The position numbers and the translations under genes are program-made. From Mytilus californianus (lineage: Eukaryota > Mollusca > Bivalvia > Mytilida > Mytilidae), in the NCBI RefSeq assembly GCF_021869535.1, contig NW_026262690.1, positions 12,511,501-12,575,500 on the forward strand: a stretch of DNA of 64,000 bases. The letters are read 5' to 3'. A model generated the notes under the pieces. It was not told the origin of the DNA, searched no databases, and saw only the letters and a list, made by a program, of their open reading frames with translations. Positions 10,501 through 23,086 of the stretch are shown here, in pieces. Each line of letters opens with the position of its first letter. Within the stretch, counting starts at the first letter, position 1.

Positions 10501-12128
10501 GCCAAAAAAAATCTTCTTTTTCTTCTATTTGCCAACGGACCTTATGTTATGAATTGTAGTTTCACTTTCCATATTCGTTATTTATTCTAAGTTAAGCTCC
10601 ACGTAGTAAAAAGCACGTGATTCAGGTATATAGTATCTTGGAGTTAGACTATTTCTTTCTTTTCGGGCGGGGACTCCAAGCAATCAATATGCATGTGTAT
10701 AACAGCACTGTAGATTTTCTTATTAAATAAAAAAAGTTGCCGGTCTGGTACATGAATAGATCGGTTAGAAATCAAAGTTTTAATTTTAATTAGATTAGAG
10801 GGTTGAAAATAGAGAGCACAAAAAAAAAGGGGTGGGGGTGGGGGTGTTCCACAGGAAATATTTCCTTCTTATAAACTCTACATCTGAAAGGTTTAATTTT
10901 TTTTTTATTTAATAGAAAGAGAGAAAAACAAATGTAAGACAAATTGTGAATGGTCTTTCTTCCTTTCTCCCGTAACAGATAGAAAACTCAGGGTAAACTT
11001 TCATAGAACCGAGACAAGAGGCAGTGGCAAATATTTCATGTATATTTTGAATACAAAGAGGATTACCCCGGTAACCTTTGCCAAAAATAATCTTCTTTTT
11101 CTTCTATTTGCCAACGGACCTTATGTTATGAATTGTAGTTTCACTTTCCATATTCGTTATTTATTCTAATTTAAGCTCCACGTAGTAAAAATCACGTGAT
11201 TCAGGAATATAGTATCTTGGAGTTAGACTATTTCTTTCTTTTCGGGCGGGGACTCCAAGCAATCAATATGCATGTGTATAACAGCACTGTAGATTTTCTA
11301 ATTAAATAAAAAAAGTTGCCGGTCTGGTACATGAATAGATCGGTTAGAAATCAAAGTTTTAATTTTAATTAGATTAGAGGGTTGAAAATAGAGAGCACAA
11401 AAAAAAAGGGGTGGGGGTGGGGGTGTTCCACAGGAAATATTTCCTTCTTATAAACTCTACATCTGAAAGGTTTAATTTTTTTTTTATTTAATAGAAAGAG
11501 AGAAAAACAAATGTAAGACAAATTGTGAATGGTCTTTCTTCCTTTCTCCCGTAACAGATAGAAAACTCAGGGTAAACTTTCATAGAACCGAGACAAGAGG
11601 CAGTGGCAAATATTTCATGTATATTTTGAATACAAAGAGGATTACCCCGGTAACCTTTGCCAAAAATAATCTTCTTTTTCTTCTATTTGCCAACGGACCT
11701 TATGTTATGAATTGTAGTTTCACTTTCCATATTCGTTATTTATTCTAATTTAAGCTCCACGTAGTAAAAATCACGTGATTCAGGAATATAGTATCTTGGA
11801 GTTAGACTATTTCTTTCTTTTCGGGCGGGGACTCCAAGCAATCAATATGCATGTGTATAACAGCACTGTAGATTTTCTAATTAAATAAAAAAAGTTGCCG
11901 GTCTGGTACATGAATAGATCGGTTAGAAATCAAAGTTTTAATTTTAATTAGATTAGAGGGTTGAAAATAGAGAGCACAAAAAAAAGGGGTGGGGGTGGGG
12001 GTGTTCCACAGGAAATATTTCCTTCTTATAAACTCTACATCTGAAAGGTTTAATTTTTTTTTATTTAATAGAAAGAGAGAAAAACAAATGTAAGACAAAT
12101 TGTGAATGGTCTTTCTTCCTTTCTCCCG
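7501..12128 (+). repeat. higher-order block A-A*-B-B, two 2314-bp copies
   Basis: Units 7-10 and 11-14 form two tetramers of exactly 2314 bp. The second unit of each (A*) carries the private variant CTAAGTTAAGC (near 8275 and 10589) where other units read CTAATTTAAGC. This marks the pair as a recent tandem duplication of four units. Confidence 0.85.
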
Positions 12129-15100
12129 TAACAGATAGAAAACTCAGGGTAAACTTTCATAGAACCGAGACAAGAGGCAGTGGCAAATATTTCATGTATA
12201 TTTTGAACACAAAGAGGATTACCCCGGTACCCTTTGCCAAAAAAAATCTTCTTTTTCTTCTATTTGCCAACGGACCTTATGTTATGAATTGTAGTTTCAC
12301 TTTCCATATTCGTTATTTATTCTAATTTAAGCTCCACGTAGTAAAAAGCACGTGATTCAGGTATATAGTATCTTGGAGTTAGACTATTTCTTTCTTTTCG
12401 GGCGGGGACTCCAAGCAATCAATATGCATGTGTATAACAGCACTGTAGATTTTCTTATTAAATAAAAAAAGTTGCCGGTCTGGTACATGAATAGATCGGT
12501 TAGAAATCAAAGTTTTAATTTTAATTAGATTAGAGGGTTGAAAATAGAGAGCACAAAAAAAGGGGTGGGGGTGAGGGGTGTTCCACAGGAAATATTTCCT
12601 TCTTATAAACTCTACATCTGAAAGGTTTAATTTTTTTTATTTAATAGAAAGAGAGAAAAACAAATGTAAGACAAATTGTGAATGGTCTTTCTTCCTTTCT
12701 CCCAGTAACAGATAGAAAACTCAGGGTAAACTTTCATAGAACCGAGACAAGAGGCAGTGGCAAATATTTCATGTATATTTTGAACACAAAGAGGATTACC
12801 CCGGTACCCTTTGCCAAAAAAATTCTTCTTTTTCTTCTATTTGCCAACGGACCTTATGTTAATTGTAGTTTCACTTTCCATATTCGTTATTTATTCTAAT
12901 TTAAGCTCCACGTAGTAAAAAGCACGTGATTCAGGTATATAGTATCTTGGAGTTAGACTATTTCTTTCTTTTCGGGCGGGGACTCCAAGCAATCAATATG
13001 CATGTGTATAACAGCACTGTAGATTTTCTTATTAAATAAAAAAAGTTGCCGGTCTGGTACATGAATAGATCGGTTAGAAATCAAAGTTTTAATTTTAATT
13101 AGATTAGAGGGTTGAAAATAGAGAGCACAAAAAAAAAGGGGTGGGGGTGGGGGTGTTCCACAGGAAATATTTCCTTCTTATAAACTCTACATCTGAAAGG
13201 TTTAATTTTTTTTTATTTAATAGAAAGAGAGAAAAACAAATGTAAGACAAATTGTGAATGGTCTTTCTTCCTTTCTCCCGTAACAGATAGAAAACTCAGG
13301 GTAAACTTTCATAGAACCGAGACAAGAGGCAGTGGCAAATATTTCATGTATATTTTGAATACAAAGAGGATTACCCCGGTAACCTTTGCCAAAAATAATC
13401 TTCTTTTTCTTCTATTTGCCAACGGACCTTATGTTATGAATTGTAGTTTCACTTTCCATATTCGTTATTTATTCTAATTTAAGCTCCACGTAGTAAAAAT
13501 CACGTGATTCAGGAATATAGTATCTTGGAGTTAGACTATTTCTTTCTTTTCGGGCGGGGACTCCAAGCAATCAATATGCATGTGTATAACAGCACTGTAG
13601 ATTTTCTAATTAAATAAAAAAAGTTGCCGGTCTGGTACATGAATAGATCGGTTAGAAATCAAAGTTTTAATTTTAATTAGATTAGAGGGTTGAAAATAGA
13701 GAGCACAAAAAAAAGGGGTGGGGGTGGGGGTGTTCCACAGGAAATATTTCCTTCTTATAAACTCTACATCTGAAAGGTTTAATTTTTTTTTATTTAATAG
13801 AAAGAGAGAAAAACAAATGTAAGACAAATTGTGAATGGTCTTTCTTCCTTTCTCCCGTAACAGATAGAAAACTCAGGGTAAACTTTCATAGAACCGAGAC
13901 AAGAGGCAGTGGCAAATATTTCATGTATATTTTGAATACAAAGAGGATTACCCCGGTACCCTTTGCCAAAAAAAATCTTCTTTTTCTTCTATTTGCCAAC
14001 GGACCTTATGTTATGAATTGTAGTTTCACTTTCCATATTCGTTATTTATTCTAATTTAAGCTCCACGTAGTAAAAAGCACGTGATTCAGGTATATAGTAT
14101 CTTGGAGTTAGACTATTTCTTTCTTTTCGGGCGGGGACTCCAAGCAATCAATATGCATGTGTATAACAGCACTGTAGATTTTCTTATTAAATAAAAAAAG
14201 TTGCCGGTCTGGTACATGAATAGATCGGTTAGAAATCAAAGTTTTAATTTTAATTAGATTAGAGGGTTGAAAATAGAGAGCACAAAAAAAAAGGGGTGGG
14301 GGTGGGGGTGTTCCACAGGAAATATTTCCTTCTTATAAACTCTACATCTGAAAGGTTTAATTTTTTTTTATTTAATAGAAAGAGAGAAAAACAAATGTAA
14401 GACAAATTGTGAATGGTCTTTCTTCCTTTCTCCCGTAACAGATAGAAAACTCAGGGTAAACTTTCATAGAACCGAGACAAGAGGCAGTGGCAAATATTTC
14501 ATGTATATTTTGAATACAAAGAGGATTACCCCGGTAACCTTTGCCAAAAATAATCTTCTTTTTCTTCTATTTGCCAACGGACCTTATGTTATGAATTGTA
14601 GTTTCACTTTCCATATTCGTTATTTATTCTAATTTAAGCTCCACGTAGTAAAAATCACGTGATTCAGGAATATAGTATCTTGGAGTTAGACTATTTCTTT
14701 CTTTTCGGGCGGGGACTCCAAGCAATCAATATGCATGTGTATAACAGCACTGTAGATTTTCTAATTAAATAAAAAAAGTTGCCGGTCTGGTACATGAATA
14801 GATCGGTTAGAAATCAAAGTTTTAATTTTAATTAGATTAGAGGGTTGAAAATAGAGAGCACAAAAAAAAGGGGTGGGGGTGGGGGTGTTCCACAGGAAAT
14901 ATTTCCTTCTTATAAACTCTACATCTGAAAGGTTTAATTTTTTTTTATTTAATAGAAAGAGAGAAAAACAAATGTAAGACAAATTGTGAATGGTCTTTCT
15001 TCCTTTCTCCCGTAACAGATAGAAAACTCAGGGTAAACTTTCATAGAACCGAGACAAGAGGCAGTGGCAAATATTTCATGTATATTTTGAACACAAAGAG

Positions 15101-18100
15101 GATTACCCCGGTACCCTTTGCCAAAAAAAATCTTCTTTTTCTTCTATTTGCCAACGGACCTTATGTTATGAATTGTAGTTTCACTTTCCATATTCGTTAT
15201 TTATTCTAATTTAAGCTCCACGTAGTAAAAAGCACGTGATTCAGGTATATAGTATCTTGGAGTTAGACTATTTCTTTCTTTTCGGGCGGGGACTCCAAGC
15301 AATCAATATGCATGTGTATAACAGCACTGTAGATTTTCTTATTAAATAAAAAAAGTTGCCGGTCTGGTACATGAATAGATCGGTTAGAAATCAAAGTTTT
15401 AATTTTAATTAGATTAGAGGGTTGAAAATAGAGAGCACAAAAAAAGGGGTGGGGGTGGGGGGTGTTCCACAGGAAATATTTCCTTCTTATAAACTCTACA
15501 TCTGAAAGGTTTAATTTTTTTTATTTAATAGAAAGAGAGAAAAACAAATGTAAGACAAATTGTGAATGGTCTTTCTTCCTTTCTCCCAGTAACAGATAGA
15601 AAACTCAGGGTAAACTTTCATAGAACCGAGACAAGAGGCAGTGGCAAATATTTCATGTATATTTTGAACACAAAGAGGATTACCCCGGTACCCTTTGCCA
15701 AAAAAATTCTTCTTTTTCTTCTATTTGCCAACGGACCTTATGTTAATTGTAGTTTCACTTTCCATATTCGTTATTTATTCTAATTTAAGCTCCACGTAGT
15801 AAAAAGCACGTGATTCAGGTATATAGTATCTTGGAGTTAGACTATTTCTTTCTTTTCGGGCGGGGACTCCAAGCAATCAATATGCATGTGTATAACAGCA
15901 CTGTAGATTTTCTTATTAAATAAAAAAAGTTGCCGGTCTGGTACATGAATAGATCGGTTAGAAATCAAAGTTTTAATTTTAATTAGATTAGAGGGTTGAA
16001 AATAGAGAGCACAAAAAAAAAAGGGGTGGGGGTGGGGGTGTTCCACAGGAAATATTTCCTTCTTATAAACTCTACATCTGAAAGGTTTAATTTTTTTTTA
16101 TTTAATAGAAAGAGAGAAAAACAAATGTAAGACAAATTGTGAATGGTCTTTCTTCCTTTCTCCCGTAACAGATAGAAAACTCAGGGTAAACTTTCATAGA
16201 ACCGAGACAAGAGGCAGTGGCAAATATTTCATGTATATTTTGAATACAAAGAGGATTACCCCGGTAACCTTTGCCAAAAATAATCTTCTTTTTCTTCTAT
16301 TTGCCAACGGACCTTATGTTATGAATTGTAGTTTCACTTTCCATATTCGTTATTTATTCTAATTTAAGCTCCACGTAGTAAAAATCACGTGATTCAGGAA
16401 TATAGTATCTTGGAGTTAGACTATTTCTTTCTTTTCGGGCGGGGACTCCAAGCAATCAATATGCATGTGTATAACAGCACTGTAGATTTTCTAATTAAAT
16501 AAAAAAAGTTGCCGGTCTGGTACATGAATAGATCGGTTAGAAATCAAAGTTTTAATTTTAATTAGATTAGAGGGTTGAAAATAGAGAGCACAAAAAAAAG
16601 GGGTGGGGGTGGGGGTGTTCCACAGGAAATATTTCCTTCTTATAAACTCTACATCTGAAAGGTTTAATTTTTTTTTATTTAATAGAAAGAGAGAAAAACA
16701 AATGTAAGACAAATTGTGAATGGTCTTTCTTCCTTTCTCCCGTAACAGATAGAAAACTCAGGGTAAACTTTCATAGAACCGAGACAAGAGGCAGTGGCAA
16801 ATATTTCATGTATATTTTGAACACAAAGAGGATTACCCCGGTACCCTTTGCCAAAAAAAATCTTCTTTTTCTTCTATTTGCCAACGGACCTTATGTTATG
16901 AATTGTAGTTTCACTTTCCATATTCGTTATTTATTCTAATTTAAGCTCCACGTAGTAAAAAGCACGTGATTCAGGTATATAGTATCTTGGAGTTAGACTA
17001 TTTCTTTCTTTTCGGGCGGGGACTCCAAGCAATCAATATGCATGTGTATAACAGCACTGTAGATTTTCTTATTAAATAAAAAAAGTTGCCGGTCTGGTAC
17101 ATGAATAGATCGGTTAGAAATCAAAGTTTTAATTTTAATTAGATTAGAGGGTTGAAAATAGAGAGCACAAAAAAAGGGGTGGGGGTGGGGGGTGTTCCAC
17201 AGGAAATATTTCCTTCTTATAAACTCTACATCTGAAAGGTTTAATTTTTTTTATTTAATAGAAAGAGAGAAAAACAAATGTAAGACAAATTGTGAATGGT
17301 CTTTCTTCCTTTCTCCCAGTAACAGATAGAAAACTCAGCGTAAACTTTCATAGAACCGAGACAAGAGGCAGTGGCAAATATTTCATGTATATTTTGAACA
17401 CAAAGAGGATTACCCCGGTACCCTTTGCCAAAAAAATTCTTCTTTTTCTTCTATTTGCCAACGGACCTTATGTTAATTGTAGTTTCACTTTCCATATTCG
17501 TTATTTATTCTAATTTAAGCTCCACGTAGTAAAAAGCACGTGATTCAGGTATATAGTATCTTGGAGTTAGACTATTTCTTTCTTTTCGGGCGGGGACTCC
17601 AAGCAATCAATATGCATGTGTATAACAGCACTGTAGATTTTCTTATTAAATAAAAAAAGTTGCCGGTCTGGTACATGAATAGATCGGTTAGAAATCAAAG
17701 TTTTAATTTTAATTAGATTAGAGGGTTGAAAATAGAGAGCACAAAAAAAAAGGGGTGGTGGTGGGGGTGTTCCACAGGAAATATTTCCTTCTTATAAACT
17801 CTACATCTGAAAGGTTTAATTTTTTTTTATTTAATAGAAAGAGAGAAAAACAAATGTAAGACAAATTGTGAATGGTCTTTCTTCCTTTCTCCCGTAACAG
17901 ATAGAAAACTCAGGGTAAACTTTCATAGAACCGAGACAAGAGGCAGTGGCAAATATTTCATGTATATTTTGAATACAAAGAGGATTACCCCGGTAACCTT
18001 TGCCAAAAATAATCTTCTTTTTCTTCTATTTGCCAACGGACCTTATGTTATGAATTGTAGTTTCACTTTCCATATTCGTTATTTATTCTAATTTAAGCTC

Positions 18101-21100
18101 CACGTAGTAAAAATCACGTGATTCAGGAATATAGTATCTTGGAGTTAGACTATTTCTTTCTTTTCGGGCGGGGACTCCAAGCAATCAATATGCATGTGTA
18201 TAACAGCACTGTAGATTTTCTAATTAAATAAAAAAAGTTGCCGGTCTGGTACATGAATAGATCGGTTAGAAATCAAAGTTTTAATTTTAATTAGATTAGA
18301 GGGTTGAAAATAGAGAGCACAAAAAAAGGGGTGGGGGTGGGGGGTGTTCCACAGGAAATATTTCCTTCTTATAAACTCTACATCTGAAAGGTTTAATTTT
18401 TTTTATTTAATAGAAAGAGAGAAAAACAAATGTAAGACAAATTGTGAATGGTCTTTCTTCCTTTCTCCCAGTAACAGATAGAAAACTCAGCGTAAACTTT
18501 CATAGAACCGAGACAAGAGGCAGTGGCAAATATTTCATGTATATTTTGAACACAAAGAGGATTACCCCGGTACCCTTTGCCAAAAAAATTCTTCTTTTTC
18601 TTCTATTTGCCAACGGACCTTATGTTAATTGTAGTTTCACTTTCCATATTCGTTATTTATTCTAATTTAAGCTCCACGTAGTAAAAAGCACGTGATTCAG
18701 GTATATAGTATCTTGGAGTTAGACTATTTCTTTCTTTTCGGGCGGGGACTCCAAGCAATCAATATGCATGTGTATAACAGCACTGTAGATTTTCTTATTA
18801 AATAAAAAAAGTTGCCGGTCTGGTACATGAATAGATCGGTTAGAAATCAAAGTTTTAATTTTAATTAGATTAGAGGGTTGAAAATAGAGAGCACAAAAAA
18901 AAAGGGGTGGTGGTGGGGGTGTTCCACAGGAAATATTTCCTTCTTATAAACTCTACATCTGAAAGGTTTAATTTTTTTTTATTTAATAGAAAGAGAGAAA
19001 AACAAATGTAAGACAAATTGTGAATGGTCTTTCTTCCTTTCTCCCGTAACAGATAGAAAACTCAGGGTAAACTTTCATAGAACCGAGACAAGAGGCAGTG
19101 GCAAATATTTCATGTATATTTTGAATACAAAGAGGATTACCCCGGTAACCTTTGCCAAAAATAATCTTCTTTTTCTTCTATTTGCCAACGGACCTTATGT
19201 TATGAATTGTAGTTTCACTTTCCATATTCGTTATTTATTCTAATTTAAGCTCCACGTAGTAAAAATCACGTGATTCAGGAATATAGTATCTTGGAGTTAG
19301 ACTATTTCTTTCTTTTCGGGCGGGGACTCCAAGCAATCAATATGCATGTGTATAACAGCACTGTAGATTTTCTAATTAAATAAAAAAAGTTGCCGGTCTG
19401 GTACATGAATAGATCGGTTAGAAATCAAAGTTTTAATTTTAATTAGATTAGAGGGTTGAAAATAGAGAGCACAAAAAAAAGGGGTGGGGGTGGGGGTGTT
19501 CCACAGGAAATATTTCCTTCTTATAAACTCTACATCTGAAAGGTTTAATTTTTTTTTATTTAATAGAAAGAGAGAAAAACAAATGTAAGACAAATTGTGA
19601 ATGGTCTTTCTTCCTTTCTCCCGTAACAGATAGAAAACTCAGGGTAAACTTTCATAGAACCGAGACAAGAGGCAGTGGCAAATATTTCATGTATATTTTG
19701 AACACAAAGAGGATTACCCCGGTACCCTTTGCCAAAAAAAATCTTCTTTTTCTTCTATTTGCCAACGGACCTTATGTTATGAATTGTAGTTTCACTTTCC
19801 ATATTCGTTATTTATTCTAATTTAAGCTCCACGTAGTAAAAAGCACGTGATTCAGGTATATAGTATCTTGGAGTTAGACTATTTCTTTCTTTTCGGGCGG
19901 GGACTCCAAGCAATCAATATGCATGTGTATAACAGCACTGTAGATTTTCTTATTAAATAAAAAAAGTTGCCGGTCTGGTACATGAATAGATCGGTTAGAA
20001 ATCAAAGTTTTAATTTTAATTAGATTAGAGGGTTGAAAATAGAGAGCACAAAAAAAGGGGTGGGGGTGGGGGGTGTTCCACAGGAAATATTTCCTTCTTA
20101 TAAACTCTACATCTGAAAGGTTTAATTTTTTTTATTTAATAGAAAGAGAGAAAAACAAATGTAAGACAAATTGTGAATGGTCTTTCTTCCTTTCTCCCAG
20201 TAACAGATAGAAAACTCAGGGTAAACTTTCATAGAACCGAGACAAGAGGCAGTGGCAAATATTTCATGTATATTTTGAACACAAAGAGGATTACCCCGGT
20301 ACCCTTTGCCAAAAAAATTCTTCTTTTTCTTCTATTTGCCAACGGACCTTATGTTAATTGTAGTTTCACTTTCCATATTCGTTATTTATTCTAATTTAAG
20401 CTCCACGTAGTAAAAAGCACGTGATTCAGGTATATAGTATCTTGGAGTTAGACTATTTCTTTCTTTTCGGGCGGGGACTCCAAGCAATCAATATGCATGT
20501 GTATAACAGCACTGTAGATTTTCTTATTAAATAAAAAAAGTTGCCGGTCTGGTACATGAATAGATCGGTTACAAATCAAAGTTTTAATTTTAATTAGATT
20601 AGAGGGTTGAAAATAGAGAGCACAAAAAAAAAAGGGGTGGGGGTGGGGGTGTTCCACAGGAAATATTTCCTTCTTATAAACTCTACATCTGAAAGGTTTA
20701 ATTTTTTTTTATTTAATAGAAAGAGAGAAAAACAAATGTAAGACAAATTGTGAATGGTCTTTCTTCCTTTCTCCCGTAACAGATAGAAAACTCAGGGTAA
20801 ACTTTCATAGAACCGAGACAAGAGGCAGTGGCAAATATTTCATGTATATTTTGAATACAAAGAGGATTACCCCGGTAACCTTTGCCAAAAATAATCTTCT
20901 TTTTCTTCTATTTGCCAACGGACCTTATGTTATGAATTGTAGTTTCACTTTCCATATTCGTTATTTATTCTAATTTAAGCTCCACGTAGTAAAAATCACG
21001 TGATTCAGGAATATAGTATCTTGGAGTTAGACTATTTCTTTCTTTTCGGGCGGGGACTCCAAGCAATCAATATGCATGTGTATAACAGCACTGTAGATTT

Positions 21101-23086
21101 TCTAATTAAATAAAAAAAGTTGCCGGTCTGGTACATGAATAGATCGGTTAGAAATCAAAGTTTTAATTTTAATTAGATTAGAGGGTTGAAAATAGAGAGC
21201 ACAAAAAAAAAAGGGGTGGGGGTGGGGGTGTTCCACAGGAAATATTTCCTTCTTATAAACTCTACATCTGAAAGGTTTAATTTTTTTTTATTTAATAGAA
21301 AGAGAGAAAAACAAATGTAAGACAAATTGTGAATGGTCTTTCTTCCTTTCTCCCGTAACAGATAGAAAACTCAGGGTAAACTTTCATAGAACTGAGACAA
21401 GAGGCAGTGGCAAATATTTCATGTATATTTTGAACACAAAGAGGATTACCCCGGTACCCTTTGCCAAAAAAAATCTTCTTTTTCTTCTATTTGCCAACGG
21501 ACCTTATGTTATGAATTGTAGTTTCACTTTCCATATTCGTTATTTATTCTAATTTAAGCTCCACGTAGTAAAAAGCACGTGATTCAGGTATATAGTATCT
21601 TGGAGTTAGACTATTTCTTTCTTTTCGGGCGGGGACTCCAAGCAATCAATATGCATGTGTATAACAGCACTGTAGATTTTCTTATTAAATAAAAAAAGTT
21701 GCCGGTCTGGTACATGAATAGATCGGTTAGAAATCAAAGTTTTAATTTTAATTAGATTAGAGGGTTGAAAATAGAGAGCACAAAAAAAAAGGGGTGGGGG
21801 TGGGGGTGTTCCACAGGAAATATTTCCTTCTTATAAACTCTACATCTGAAAGGTTTAATTTTTTTTTATTTAATAGAAAGAGAGAAAAACAAATGTAAGA
21901 CAAATTGTGAATGGTCTTTCTTCCTTTCTCCCGTAACAGATAGAAAACTCAGGGTAAACTTTCATAGAACCGAGACAAGAGGCAGTGGCAAATATTTCAT
22001 GTATATTTTGAACACAAAGAGGATTACCCCGGTACCCTTTGCCAAAAAAATTCTTCTTTTTCTTCTATTTGCCAACGGACCTTATGTTAATTGTAGTTTC
22101 ACTTTCCATATTCGTTATTTATTCTAATTTAAGCTCCACGTAGTAAAAAGCACGTGATTCAGGTATATAGTATCTTGGAGTTAGACTATTTCTTTCTTTT
22201 CGGGCGGGGACTCCAAGCAATCAATATGCATGTGTATAACAGCACTGTAGATTTTCTTATTAAATAAAAAAAGTTGCCGGTCTGGTACATGAATAGATCG
22301 GTTAGAAATCAAAGTTTTAATTTTAATTAGATTAGAGGGTTGAAAATAGAGAGCACAAAAAAAAAGGGGTGGGGGTGGGGGTGTTCCACAGGAAATATTT
22401 CCTTCTTATAAACTCTACATCTGAAAGGTTTAATTTTTTTTTATTTAATAGAAAGAGAGAAAAACAAATGTAAGACAAATTGTGAATGGTCTTTCTTCCT
22501 TTCTCCCGTAACAGATAGAAAACTCAGGGTAAACTTTCATAGAACCGAGACAAGAGGCAGTGGCAAATATTTCATGTATATTTTGAATACAAAGAGGATT
22601 ACCCCGGTAACCTTTGCCAAAAATAATCTTCTTTTTCTTCTATTTGCCAACGGACCTTATGTTATGAATTGTAGTTTCACTTTCCATATTCGTTATTTAT
22701 TCTAATTTAAGCTCCACGTAGTAAAAATCACGTGATTCAGGAATATAGTATCTTGGAGTTAGACTATTTCTTTCTTTTCGGGCGGGGACTCCAAGCAATC
22801 AATATGCATGTGTATAACAGCACTGTAGATTTTCTAATTAAATAAAAAAAGTTGCCGGTCTGGTACATGAATAGATCGGTTAGAAATCAAAGTTTTAATT
22901 TTAATTAGATTAGAGGGTTGAAAATAGAGAGCACAAAAAAAAGGGGTGGGGGTGGGGGTGTTCCACAGGAAATATTTCCTTCTTATAAACTCTACATCTG
23001 AAAGGTTTAATTTTTTTTTATTTAATAGAAAGAGAGAAAAACAAATGTAAGACAAATTGTGAATGGTCTTTCTTCCTTTCTCCCAG
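12129..23086 (+). repeat. higher-order region dominated by A-A'-B trimers
   Basis: Units 15-17, 20-22, 23-25, 28-30 and 31-33 follow A, A', B with periods of 1729-1732 bp. The order is broken by units 18-19 (an A/B hybrid followed by B) and 26-27 (A', B without A). Unit 18 begins like B (GAATAC) but is A-type from GGTACCC onward. Unit 32 has the non-A' join CCCGTAAC but A' sequence afterwards. Both look like conversion or crossover products. Confidence 0.75.
17320..19046 (+). repeat. 1152-bp dimer repeated by recent duplication or crossover
   Basis: Units 24 and 26, both A', share two variants seen nowhere else in the array: CTCAGCGTAAAC at the start (around 17338 and 18490) and a GGGGTGGTGGTGGGGG tract (around 17752 and 18904). 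They lie 1152 bp apart with a B unit between them, which indicates a two-unit duplication or unequal exchange. Confidence 0.75.

Noticed and set aside
12678..12899. Plus-strand 73-codon open frame recurring in A' units
   Set aside because: Same reasoning: it is present only where A' indels keep the frame open, overlaps other open frames on the opposite strand, and shows no coding signature.
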